Shown: positions 39,722 to 48,656 of the stretch, in pieces
Numbering within the stretch: position 1 is the first letter of the stretch
Layout of the letters: each line of letters opens with the position of its first letter
Assembly: GCF_001601825.1 (NCBI RefSeq)
Contig: NZ_LUJK01000001.1
Span: forward strand, 62,001-126,000
Source of the DNA: Limnobacter sp. CACIAM 66H1
GTDB taxonomy: Bacteria > Pseudomonadota > Gammaproteobacteria > Burkholderiales > Burkholderiaceae_B
Direction of reading: 5' to 3'
DNA: 64,000 nucleotides
Made by a program: the position numbers and the translations under genes
The notes under the pieces: model-generated
What the model saw: the letters and a program-made list of their open reading frames with translations, nothing else
Told to the model about the DNA's origin: nothing
Database searches by the model: none

Positions 39722-42130
39722 CTACTTCGAATTCAAGCGTCTATAAATGGTATTCCGGGAAATTCCCAGCATTCTCGCAGCAGCACTCACGTTGCCTCTG
39801 CAGGTTTCCAAGGCGTCCTGAATTGCTCGCGATTCCAAATCGTCCAGGTTAATCGGGTTGTCCACTGGGGCCCTCGCAGTGGCTTGGCGTGAGCCCAGAT
39901 AACCTTGGGCACGGGCATCATAGGCCCGTGTGTCGTAGCTGTCTTCCCTGAAGCGTGGCGCCTGTGGCAGCGTCTCCGCCAGTTCTTCACGATTGGCGAG
40001 CTTCTGGCTGTGCGTCCAGCTGTCAAATCGACCTTCCCTGAATTTGCTGAAGGTTTGATCCAGGCCGCTGCCCTTGGGTGTTGCCCCTGGCCGATGATGA
40101 ACCTGCACTTCAAATGCGCTGGCTCGGCTTTTTGAGGGAAAAGCGGGTGCGTTGTTGCGAGGCGGAGCCGCAATTTTGGTTTGCATTGAGAAATTGCTGC
40201 GAACACTGAATTGAGGGCGCGTACTGGCCACTGGTGCGCTAGCAGGTGCGGTGTGAAGATTTTCTTCGGGTTGAGCCGGCGCCTGATCCGCTTGTCTGGT
40301 TTTGTTGTCCAGTCGCAAAGCGTGCCATTCGTCGAGGAAGTCATCGGGCAGGTGATCCCACTCAATGGTCTCTGCTTCATCCGTCATTACGCTGGCTGTG
40401 CGCAAAATATTCGTCAGCTGGCGAATATTGCCTGGCCATGCGTGAGTCGTGAATGCCTTCATCACCTCAGGTGATACTCGTATGCGTGGATTGTGCGATT
40501 CATTCTCCAGAATTCGATGAATGATTTTCTGCAAGTCGGTTCGCTCACGCAAGGCCGGGATTCGTACCACCAAACCATGCAAACGGTAATACAAGTCTTC
40601 GCGGAAGTGTCCTGTTGCAATTTGATCGCGCAGATTGCGGTGTGTGGCGCAAATGACTTGCAAGTTCACTGGAATGCTTTTTTGGCTACCCAGCGGCGTC
40701 ACCACTCTTTCCTGCAAAACCCTCAACAATCGGGCTTGCAGCGAAATTGGCATGTCTCCGATTTCATCGAGGAACAGGGTTCCGCCATTCGCCTGGAGAA
40801 TTCGACCTTGTGATCCTTTCTTCTTCGCTCCAGTGAAGGCGCCATCCTCGTATCCGAAAAGCTCGGACTCAATCAGGGTTTCCGGTATTGATGCACAATT
40901 CACAGCCACAAAGGGCTTGTCCGCGCGTGGTGAATCGTTGTGGATGGCCTGTGCCAGAATTTCTTTGCCTGTGCCGGTCTCGCCAAGAATCAGGATGGGA
41001 ATGTCCTTGTCGATGACTTTGCCCACTTTTTCGATGATTTTTGCCACTTGGGGGTCGCCTGTATTCAGATACTTCAGGCTGGAGAGGTGGCGACTTTTTT
41101 GGCAAGTGGTGTTTGACTTCAGAGATACCTGGTTTGGCTGTTGACTGACGCTGGGCTCCACATGGTTTTTGACCAGACCCACCGAGTCGAAAATGCGACC
41201 ACGCCCCACGCTGCCCAGACTGGCTCGCGCAGTGACCTGATTGCCGTTGTGCAAGCACAAAATCAACGGGATCGGATTGCAGGTGCGATAGTGGTCAATC
41301 AGCGCCGACAAAGGCATGCCGAACAGCGAACTGAATGTATGGCTTTTCAGTGCATTGGCGGACATGCCGAATTGCACCATGGCTGCACGGTTGGCCGCAA
41401 GGAATTTGCCCGCAGGCGAGAAGGCTGCTGCACCTTCCACCACAGATCCCAGAAACTCTCCGCGCTGGTGAAACTGAACAATAATCGCGTCCTGAAACGA
41501 GCTGTTGAACAGATGGTTTTCAATCATCTGCGCCGACATTCGCACCAAGCCCATGGTGTGGCGGTGGTAGCTGCGGTAGTCGCCGGTTACATCCAGCACG
41601 CCGATGGCCACACCGTTCGGATCAAAGATTGGCGCCGCCGAACAAGTCAGGAACCGATTCACATCCAGAAAGTGGTCCTGGCCATGAACCACAGTGGGCA
41701 GCTCTTCAATCAGCGCAGTACCAATCGCATTGGTGCCCTTGTGTTCTTCACTCCAGGTAACTCCAGGAGCAAGGGCGACTTTCTGTGCTTTGACCAAAAA
41801 GTCGTCATCGCCGAGCGATTCAATAATGGTTCCGCTGGCATCGGTCAGCAGCACCATGCTGTGTGTATTGACCACCTGCTCGTACAGGGTTTCCATGAAG
41901 GGCAGGGCACACGACTTCAACCGGTTGTTTTTCTCGATTAACTCTTTCAGCGCGCTGCTGGGCGGCGGGGCCATGTCTACCTTGGAAGTGGTGTCCAAGC
42001 CTGCTGCTGTGGAGCGCTGGTGTGCACGTCGGATAAATTCCAGGTGTCCCTCTGTACCTGGGTCGATCAGTTCAATCACTTGGGCGTTGGATGCGAGGCT
42101 GCCGCCATCCCGCTCGGATAAGAATGCCAT
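39722..42130 (-). CDS. sigma54-dependent AcoR-type transcriptional activator (GAF, AAA+, Fis HTH)
   Basis: 802 aa; GETGTGKEILAQAIH, DGAFTGAKKKGSQG, C-terminal AARMLGISRNTIYRRL. Confidence 0.92.
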   Translation of the reverse strand: MAFLSERDGGSLASNAQVIELIDPGTEGHLEFIRRAHQRSTAAGLDTTSKVDMAPPPSSALKELIEKNNRLKSCALPFMETLYEQVVNTHSMVLLTDASGTIIESLGDDDFLVKAQKVALAPGVTWSEEHKGTNAIGTALIEELPTVVHGQDHFLDVNRFLTCSAAPIFDPNGVAIGVLDVTGDYRSYHRHTMGLVRMSAQMIENHLFNSSFQDAIIVQFHQRGEFLGSVVEGAAAFSPAGKFLAANRAAMVQFGMSANALKSHTFSSLFGMPLSALIDHYRTCNPIPLILCLHNGNQVTARASLGSVGRGRIFDSVGLVKNHVEPSVSQQPNQVSLKSNTTCQKSRHLSSLKYLNTGDPQVAKIIEKVGKVIDKDIPILILGETGTGKEILAQAIHNDSPRADKPFVAVNCASIPETLIESELFGYEDGAFTGAKKKGSQGRILQANGGTLFLDEIGDMPISLQARLLRVLQERVVTPLGSQKSIPVNLQVICATHRNLRDQIATGHFREDLYYRLHGLVVRIPALRERTDLQKIIHRILENESHNPRIRVSPEVMKAFTTHAWPGNIRQLTNILRTASVMTDEAETIEWDHLPDDFLDEWHALRLDNKTRQADQAPAQPEENLHTAPASAPVASTRPQFSVRSNFSMQTKIAAPPRNNAPAFPSKSRASAFEVQVHHRPGATPKGSGLDQTFSKFREGRFDSWTHSQKLANREELAETLPQAPRFREDSYDTRAYDARAQGYLGSRQATARAPVDNPINLDDLESRAIQDALETCRGNVSAAARMLGISRNTIYRRLNSK

Positions 42131-42270
42131 CCATGTCTCCTGCTTCTAGTGGTGCTGCGTTTTATAGGTATGTTTTTGGGTGCAACTTGAAGCGCTGAAT
42201 ATTTTTGTTTCTATTGGTGATTCAGCTGCCATGTTCCTCAATGCAAGCACTGTGCCAACTCAATTCAATG

Positions 42271-42287
42271 TGTTTCAGAATGAAACA
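42271..42287. promoter_or_regulatory. candidate UAS palindrome
   Basis: perfect TGTTTCA-GAA-TGAAACA. Confidence 0.65.
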
Positions 42288-42385
42288 CCTTTTGATGAAA
42301 AGTAGCACAGATCGAACGCTGAAGCCATAGAGTTCGCCATATGTCACAATTGGTAAAACTAATTCACAAATCCGAACGGATAGGG

Positions 42386-42400
42386 TGGCATGGGGATTGC
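42386..42400 (+). promoter_or_regulatory. sigma54 -24/-12 promoter for cytochrome c
   Basis: TGGCATGGGGATTGC (GG-N10-GC). Confidence 0.8.
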
Positions 42401-42445
42401 AACGACTATCGCGTGTTGATCATTCTTAGAAATACAGGAGTTGTG

Positions 42446-42901
42446 ATGTTAGTTCGTAAAGCCCTAGTGGCAACCATTTTTTCAATTGCTGCCTCGGTGG
42501 CGATGGCCCATGGTGACGTAACCCCGCAGGTTGTGGATGTGTCCACCCTCAAGCCGCTGGGCGATGACATGCTGGAAACCAATCCCTACACCGGCGACAA
42601 GGAAGCAATTCGCGTGGGTAGCTCTGCATACAACCAGAACTGTGCGCGCTGTCATGGCCTTGAGGCAGTCAGTGGAGGCATTTCTCCCGACCTTCGCAAA
42701 ATGAACACCGAATGCGATTCCTTCGCGGGCAAAAAAGCCAAAGAACAATGCAAGGTGGAAATTGATACTTATTACCGCAACTCGGTGCTGGGTGGCAAGG
42801 TGCGTGGTGACAGGGTTTACATGCCAGCTTTCGCCGGCATTTTGAGCCAAGAGGCCATTTGGGCGATCAAGGCCTACGTCGAAACCCGCAAGTACGAGTA
42901 A
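42446..42901 (+). CDS. pedF: cytochrome c-550 PedF-like
   Basis: CARCH motif; ETNPYTGDKEAIRVGSSAYNQNCARCHGLEAVSGGISPDLR. Confidence 0.82.
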   Translation: MLVRKALVATIFSIAASVAMAHGDVTPQVVDVSTLKPLGDDMLETNPYTGDKEAIRVGSSAYNQNCARCHGLEAVSGGISPDLRKMNTECDSFAGKKAKEQCKVEIDTYYRNSVLGGKVRGDRVYMPAFAGILSQEAIWAIKAYVETRKYE

Positions 42902-43015
42902 TCACTGGCGCGGCTCTACAGGGTGGGTCGGCGAACTGAGATGCCGCCCCCTCTGCCTTATCAAATATCTATTCAGAATAAAAGTGCATCCAAGGCACTA
43001 CCATCAGGAGACCTT

Positions 43016-43888
43016 ATGAATGCTTTCAATTCGAAGTGCAAATCCCCGTTGATTAAATGGTTGGGTGCAGTTGCGCTGGGCTTTTCAATTCAGTTCGGCG
43101 CGGCTGCCCAAGAACTTAGCGATTGGGCCAAAGTACAGGCCTCAGGCGTGCTGACTGTCGCCGTTTACAATTATTTGGCACCCTATTCTCACGAAGGCAA
43201 GGGGATTGACGTGGATATCGCCAAAGCCCTGGCGGCCAAGTTGGGCCTGGGTTTGCGGGTGCGTCCATTTACGGAAGATGAAGAGTTTTCGGATGACATC
43301 CGAAATATGGTGACCCGTGGCCACTACCTGGCCGGAGCGCCGGCAGATGTTTTGATGCACGCGCCAGTGGATGCGTACATCATGCAGAAAGAAGATCAGG
43401 CGCTGTTCTTCTCTCCCTATACCCGGGACGATATTTTCGTGGCGCGTAACATCAAGAAGTTGCCCACGCTGGACAGCCTGAAACCTTTTTCAGAGGCCGG
43501 TAACAAGATAGGCGCCGAAGCGGCAGCCCTGCCCAGCATTATGTTGGCAGGGGCGGATGGTGCCGCTTATGCGGACAACCTTGTGAACTTCAAAACCCCG
43601 AAAGAGGCCGTGGATGCCATGGTCAATGGCGAACTGGTGGCTGTCATGGCGACCAAAGCCGAGCTGGAGTGGGCCTTGCACCAGCATCCAGACAAGAAGG
43701 CAGATTATTTCGTATCCAAAGTTCCGCACAATTCTCTGCCACCCAAAGGTTGGGCTGTGGGCATGGCCACCAAGAAAAGCAACAAGGAATTGGCTGAAAA
43801 ACTGACTGTGGCCATGAATGAGCTGAAGGAGAGTGGTGAGCTGGAGAAGATTTTCGCGAACTATGGCGTGAAGTACATGAGGCCATGA
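43016..43888 (+). CDS. quinoprotein-associated periplasmic substrate-binding protein
   Basis: signal peptide, ABC SBP family 3-like; located with PQQ genes. Confidence 0.75.
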   Translation: MNAFNSKCKSPLIKWLGAVALGFSIQFGAAAQELSDWAKVQASGVLTVAVYNYLAPYSHEGKGIDVDIAKALAAKLGLGLRVRPFTEDEEFSDDIRNMVTRGHYLAGAPADVLMHAPVDAYIMQKEDQALFFSPYTRDDIFVARNIKKLPTLDSLKPFSEAGNKIGAEAAALPSIMLAGADGAAYADNLVNFKTPKEAVDAMVNGELVAVMATKAELEWALHQHPDKKADYFVSKVPHNSLPPKGWAVGMATKKSNKELAEKLTVAMNELKESGELEKIFANYGVKYMRP

Positions 43889-43915
43889 CTCGGTGTTGAG
43901 GCCTGACAAGCTGTG

Positions 43916-43945
43916 AAGGCCCTGCAATTCTGCGGGGCTTTTTTT
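43916..43945 (+). terminator. rho-independent terminator
   Basis: AAGGCCCTGCAATTCTGCGGGGCTTTTTTT. Confidence 0.75.
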
Positions 43946-43956
43946 CATGGGACAGT

Positions 43957-43973
43957 TGTTCCATTTTGAAACA
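43957..43973. promoter_or_regulatory. candidate UAS palindrome upstream of AOR operon
   Basis: TGTTCCA-TTT-TGAAACA. Confidence 0.6.
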
Positions 43974-44053
43974 GCTGTGTTGCATCGGGAAAACCCCGAC
44001 CTCCGAAAGTCGGGAAACTGTTGCCGGGATCGGTCGAAATTCTGTTTTTAAGT

Positions 44054-44068
44054 TGGCAGGCTTATTGC
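44054..44068 (+). promoter_or_regulatory. sigma54 -24/-12 promoter for AOR operon
   Basis: TGGCAGGCTTATTGC (GG-N10-GC). Confidence 0.78.
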
Positions 44069-44127
44069 ATAACACGATGAGTATGTAGTGCCTAAAACAA
44101 ATAACCAAAGAAGCGAGGAACAACGGG

Positions 44128-44601
44128 ATGCAAAAATCTCTTCACATCACGCCTGACAAATGTACAGGCTGCCTTCAGTGTGAAATGGCATGTAGCTATG
44201 AAAATTACCAGGTGTTCAACACCTCACTGTCGCGAATCAAGGTATTCGATTTCCATCACACCGGCAAAAAAGTGCCCTACACCTGTACACAGTGCGATGA
44301 GGCCTGGTGTATGCACGCTTGCCCGGTAGAAGCAATCACCATGGACAAAACCAACGGTGTGAAAGTGGTGTCTGAGGACACCTGCGTGGGTTGCAAGGTG
44401 TGCACCATTGCGTGTCCGTTTGGTACGGTCAATTACGTTCAGGAAACTGGCAAGGTACAAAAGTGCGACCTGTGCGGCGGAGACCCCGCTTGTGCAACTG
44501 CCTGCCCAACTGGCGCAATCACTTATGTGGATGCCAACTGGACTGGTTTGGACAAGATGAAGCAGTGGGCCGAGAAGCTGAGCAACCAGGCTCACGCGTA
44601 A
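44128..44601 (+). CDS. aorA: 4Fe-4S ferredoxin-type electron transfer subunit of AOR
   Basis: Multiple CxxCxxCxxxC clusters (CTGCLQCEMAC, CVGCKVCTIAC, CDLCGGDPACATAC). Confidence 0.85.
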   Translation: MQKSLHITPDKCTGCLQCEMACSYENYQVFNTSLSRIKVFDFHHTGKKVPYTCTQCDEAWCMHACPVEAITMDKTNGVKVVSEDTCVGCKVCTIACPFGTVNYVQETGKVQKCDLCGGDPACATACPTGAITYVDANWTGLDKMKQWAEKLSNQAHA

Positions 44602-44644
44602 CTCGTTGACCATTGAATAGAACAGAGAGAAGGGAGTAATACAA

Positions 44645-46492
44645 ATGGCATGGACCGGTAAAGTACTGCGCGTGAACCTGACTGCAGGCACCTGCACGAC
44701 CGAAGACTTGAGAATGGATTGGGCGAAAAGCTACCTTGGCCAGCGTGGTTTGGCTACCAAGTACTTCGTGGAAGAAGTGAATGCGAAAGTGGATCCACTT
44801 TCACCTGAGAACAAGATTATTTATGCAACTGGCCCGCTGACAGGCACCATGGCCTCCACTGGCGGCCGCTATTCAGTGATTACCAAAGGCCCATTGACAG
44901 GTGCAATCGCCTGCTCGAACTCAGGCGGCTACTTTGGCAATGAATTGAAGAGCGCTGGCTGGGATATGGTGATCATGGAAGGCAAGTCACCCAAGCCGGT
45001 GTACCTGCTGATCGAAAACGAAAATGCCAAGTTGATGGACGCTTCAGACCTGTGGGGCAAGAGCGTGTGGGACACCGAGCCTGCCATCAAAACAAAGCAC
45101 CAAGACCCGCTGATGCGTGTGTGTTCAATCGGCAAGGCTGGTGAAAACCAGGTGTTGTACGCCGCCATTGTGAACGACTTGCACCGTGCAGCTGGTCGCT
45201 CAGGCGTGGGTGCCGTCATGGGTTCCAAAAACGTCAAAGCGATTGCAGTGCGTGGTACCAAAGGCGTTGGCAACATTTCCAACCCCAAGGAGTTCATGAA
45301 GGTCACCTACGAGAAGAAAAAGATTCTCGCCGAGAATGCCGTGACTGGTACTGGCCTGCCCACCTATGGCACCCAGGTGTTGATGAACGTGATCAATGAA
45401 ATGGGTGCCATGCCCACCAACAACCACCGCGATGTTCAGTTCGATGGCGCCAAGGATATTTCCGGCGAAAAAATGCATGAACCCCGCAAAACAGACGGCA
45501 AGGCCAACCTGGTGACCAACCAGGCCTGTTTTGGTTGCACGATTGCTTGCGGTCGCATCTCCAAAATTGATGAAACCCACTTCACCGTGGAAAACAAGCC
45601 GCAGTACCATGGTGCGTCCGGCGGTCTGGAATACGAAGCTGCATGGGCCTTGGGATCATCAAACGGCGTGAACGACCTGGAAGCGCTCACTTACGTGAAC
45701 TTCCTGTGCAACGAACACGGCATTGATCCAATTTCTTTGGGTGCCACAGTGTCAGCCGTGATGGAATTGTATGAAATGGGTGTGTTGACCGAAGCGCAAC
45801 TGGGTTGCAAGGCCCCGTTTGGTTCAGCCGAGGCGCTGGTGAAATTGAGTGAAGACACCTGCAACGGCGTTGGTTTCGGCGTGGAAATTGGCCAGGGCTC
45901 CAAGCGCCTGACTGCCAAATATGGCCACCCCGAATTGTCGATGAGCGTAAAGGGTCAGGAATTCCCGGCCTACGACTCTCGCGGTATTCAGGGTATGGGT
46001 TTGGCGTATGCCACTTCCAACCGCGGTGCCTGCCACTTGCGTGGTTACACCGTAGCATCGGAAGTGCTGGGTATTCCGGTTAAAACCGACCCATTGACCA
46101 CCGACGGCAAGCCCGCTTTGGTCAAGGCGTTTCAGGATGCTACCGCTGTGTTTGACTCAGCCGGTATTTGCGTGTTCACCAGCTTTGCCTGGACACTGGC
46201 TGACGTGCAGCCTCAGGTGGCTGCTGCCTGTGGGGACGAGTTCGACATGGCCAATCTTGAAACCATGGGTGAGCGCATCTGGAACATGGAGCGCCAGTTC
46301 AACCTGGAAGCCGGTTTCACCAAAGCCGATGACGATCTCCCCGCACGTTTGAAGAAAGACGCCGCGAAAGTGGGGCCCGCCAAAGGCTTGGTCAACGGCA
46401 TCGACAAAATGCTGCCTGAGTACTTCGAGCTGCGTGGCTGGGACACCGAGGGTCGCCCAACGGCTGCAACACTGGAGCGCTTGGGGCTATGA
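44645..46492 (+). CDS. aorB: tungsten-type aldehyde:ferredoxin oxidoreductase catalytic subunit
   Basis: 615 aa; GRYSVITKGPLTGAIACSNSGGYFGNELKSAGWDMVIMEGKS; CFGCTIAC cluster. Confidence 0.93.
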   Translation: MAWTGKVLRVNLTAGTCTTEDLRMDWAKSYLGQRGLATKYFVEEVNAKVDPLSPENKIIYATGPLTGTMASTGGRYSVITKGPLTGAIACSNSGGYFGNELKSAGWDMVIMEGKSPKPVYLLIENENAKLMDASDLWGKSVWDTEPAIKTKHQDPLMRVCSIGKAGENQVLYAAIVNDLHRAAGRSGVGAVMGSKNVKAIAVRGTKGVGNISNPKEFMKVTYEKKKILAENAVTGTGLPTYGTQVLMNVINEMGAMPTNNHRDVQFDGAKDISGEKMHEPRKTDGKANLVTNQACFGCTIACGRISKIDETHFTVENKPQYHGASGGLEYEAAWALGSSNGVNDLEALTYVNFLCNEHGIDPISLGATVSAVMELYEMGVLTEAQLGCKAPFGSAEALVKLSEDTCNGVGFGVEIGQGSKRLTAKYGHPELSMSVKGQEFPAYDSRGIQGMGLAYATSNRGACHLRGYTVASEVLGIPVKTDPLTTDGKPALVKAFQDATAVFDSAGICVFTSFAWTLADVQPQVAAACGDEFDMANLETMGERIWNMERQFNLEAGFTKADDDLPARLKKDAAKVGPAKGLVNGIDKMLPEYFELRGWDTEGRPTAATLERLGL

Positions 46493-47862
46493 CTGTAACC
46501 ACTCCAACACGGCACGTTATCTTGGGTAACGGGCCTGCGGGGGTGGTCGCTGCCGAGCAAATTCGCAAGCAGCGGCCTCGCGATTCGATCGTGATGGTGG
46601 GTGCCGAACCGGAACCACCATACTCCCGCATGGCTATTCCTTACTTGCTGATTGGCAAAGTGGGCGAGAAGGGCACTTACCTTCGCAAAGACCCCGACCA
46701 TTTCAAGAAGCAGGATATTCAGGAAATACGCGCCCGCGCCACCAAGCTGGACACGGCAGGCAAGAAAGTTCACCTGGACAATGGCGATGTACTGGAATAC
46801 GACAAGTTGCTGATTGCAACTGGCGCACGCCCAATTTCACCACCCATTCCCGGTGTGAATTTGCCCGGCGTACACCCTTGCTGGACACTTGAGAATGCAC
46901 GGCAGATTATCGAGCTGGCCAAGCCCGGATCGCGCGTGTTGCAAATGGGTGCGGGTTTTATCGGTTGCATCATCATGGAAGCGCTGGCCCTGCGCGGTGT
47001 CAAGCTGACTGTGGTTGAAATGGGCAATCGCATGGTGCCCCGCATGATGACCGAAGGTGCAGGTTCCATGATTCGTGACTGGTGCATCAAGAAAGGTGTG
47101 GACGTGCATTGTTCCACCCGAGTGGAGGCCATTGAAGTGGGCAGCCAGGCCGAGCAGCAGAGCTTGATTGCAAAGATCGGTTCTGCCATCGGGTTTGGCA
47201 CCGCAGTGGCTGCCAAAGACGGTGCGCCCTTGCGGGTGAAGTTGTCCAACGGTGAAACGCTTGAAGTTGATCTGGTGATTTCTGCCACTGGCGTGAAGCC
47301 CAATCTGGACTTTCTGGAAGGCAGCGGCTTGCAAATGGATCAGGGTTTGTTGGTGGACGATCACATGCAAACCAACATCAAAGATGTGTATGCCGCAGGC
47401 GATGTAGCCCAGGTGCGCGATTTCTCCACCGGTGAGAAAACCGTGAACATGATTCAACCTGCTGCCGCCGATGATGCCCGAATTGCTGCGCAAAACATGA
47501 TGGGGCAAGGCACTACCACACAAGGCAGTCTGGCCATGAACGTGCTGGACACGCTGGGCTTGATTGCTGCCTCTTTTGGGCAGTGGTGGGGCGCTGAAGG
47601 TGGGCAAAGCGTTGAATTGCAAAACAAGGACGAATTCACCTACCTGCGTTTGGAATTTCTTGGCGATGTGCTGATTGGTGCAACCAGTTTGGGGCTAACG
47701 AACCATGTTGGCGTTATGCGGGGTCTGATTCAGGGCAAAATCCATTTGGGCGAATGGAAAGATCATTTGCTCGAAGATCCAACCCGATTAATGGAAGCCT
47801 ACCTGGCTTGCGCTCAGTCACAAAGTACATGGAAATTACCTTCAAGCTCTTTGCAACACTGA
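46489..47862 (+). CDS. aorC: FAD/NAD(P)-dependent oxidoreductase subunit
   Basis: GNGPAGVVAAEQIRK FAD-binding and GAGFIGCIIMEALALRG NAD-binding motifs; coupled to aorB. Confidence 0.88.
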   Translation: MTVTTPTRHVILGNGPAGVVAAEQIRKQRPRDSIVMVGAEPEPPYSRMAIPYLLIGKVGEKGTYLRKDPDHFKKQDIQEIRARATKLDTAGKKVHLDNGDVLEYDKLLIATGARPISPPIPGVNLPGVHPCWTLENARQIIELAKPGSRVLQMGAGFIGCIIMEALALRGVKLTVVEMGNRMVPRMMTEGAGSMIRDWCIKKGVDVHCSTRVEAIEVGSQAEQQSLIAKIGSAIGFGTAVAAKDGAPLRVKLSNGETLEVDLVISATGVKPNLDFLEGSGLQMDQGLLVDDHMQTNIKDVYAAGDVAQVRDFSTGEKTVNMIQPAAADDARIAAQNMMGQGTTTQGSLAMNVLDTLGLIAASFGQWWGAEGGQSVELQNKDEFTYLRLEFLGDVLIGATSLGLTNHVGVMRGLIQGKIHLGEWKDHLLEDPTRLMEAYLACAQSQSTWKLPSSSLQH

Positions 47863-48080
47863 CCGACTATTTGCCGACGAACCGTGTGGACAACGCGGTT
47901 CGTCTTCAGATTAAAGATGGCAGTACCGTGCAGCAAATTATTGACCAGTTTCATCTTCCGGAGAAACTTACCCACCTGGTGCTAGTGAATGGTGTGTATG
48001 TGGACCCTGCCGATCGAGCCAGTAAAGTATTAACACCCGATGATGTGTTGGCCATTTGGCCACCCATTGCGGGCGGTTAG
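47829..48080 (+). CDS. MoaD/ThiS-family sulfur carrier
   Basis: MEITFKLFATLTDYLP ... WPPIAGG* C-terminal diglycine. Confidence 0.88.
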   Translation: MEITFKLFATLTDYLPTNRVDNAVRLQIKDGSTVQQIIDQFHLPEKLTHLVLVNGVYVDPADRASKVLTPDDVLAIWPPIAGG

Positions 48081-48389
48081 TTGCGCATGGCGATTTTCAA
48101 CACCGACAAAGCATTGGACATGTCCTGCACCGAGCGCGAATTGCGTCGCTGGGTGCACATGATTGCCGAATTGTTTCCAATGACTTCAGAGCAAGCGGAT
48201 CACGCAGATTTTGAAGTGCAGGGCGGTACCGCGCGAATCGCGTGGAAGGATATGCCCGATCGTGTGATTGCCTTGGTGCGTTTAAAACGCATGGAGGTAA
48301 CACTGGCGTTTTCTGATGGTGTGCCTGCCGATGCGAGGGCGCATTTCTCGAGGCAGTTTCAGATGCATACACTGCGGGGTGGGGGCTGA
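48081..48389 (+). CDS. conserved hypothetical in AOR operon
   Basis: 102 aa immediately following the moaD-like stop codon. Confidence 0.55.
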   Translation: MRMAIFNTDKALDMSCTERELRRWVHMIAELFPMTSEQADHADFEVQGGTARIAWKDMPDRVIALVRLKRMEVTLAFSDGVPADARAHFSRQFQMHTLRGGG

Positions 48390-48400
48390 GGCTGGCGGTT

Positions 48401-48435
48401 GGTGATTGTTGATTGTTGATTGGTGATTGGTGAGG
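48401..48435 (+). repeat. heptanucleotide tandem repeat, 5 units
   Basis: GGTGATT GTTGATT GTTGATT GGTGATT GGTGAGG. Confidence 0.8.
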
Positions 48436-48656
48436 CTTGGGTGCAGTACCGATTGGCCTAAGCAAGGCTTCTGATTCCGGCTTGATGCTTCTGGCTTGGG
48501 GCATGCGAAACGCTTAAGCGTCTTCGCATCGACCTTTCAGGTCGCCCCGCGCTGTGAAGCCGCCGGGAAGCCTTGCAAAGCCGGCCAGCCGTTACCGCAC
48601 CCAAGCCTCACCCGACCACATTGCATACCGCGCACCGCTAGTCTCCGGCGCGAGAG

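Noticed and set aside
41141-41941. 266-aa plus-strand ORF opposite the sigma54 activator
   Set aside because: Antisense shadow ORF, no domain recognised
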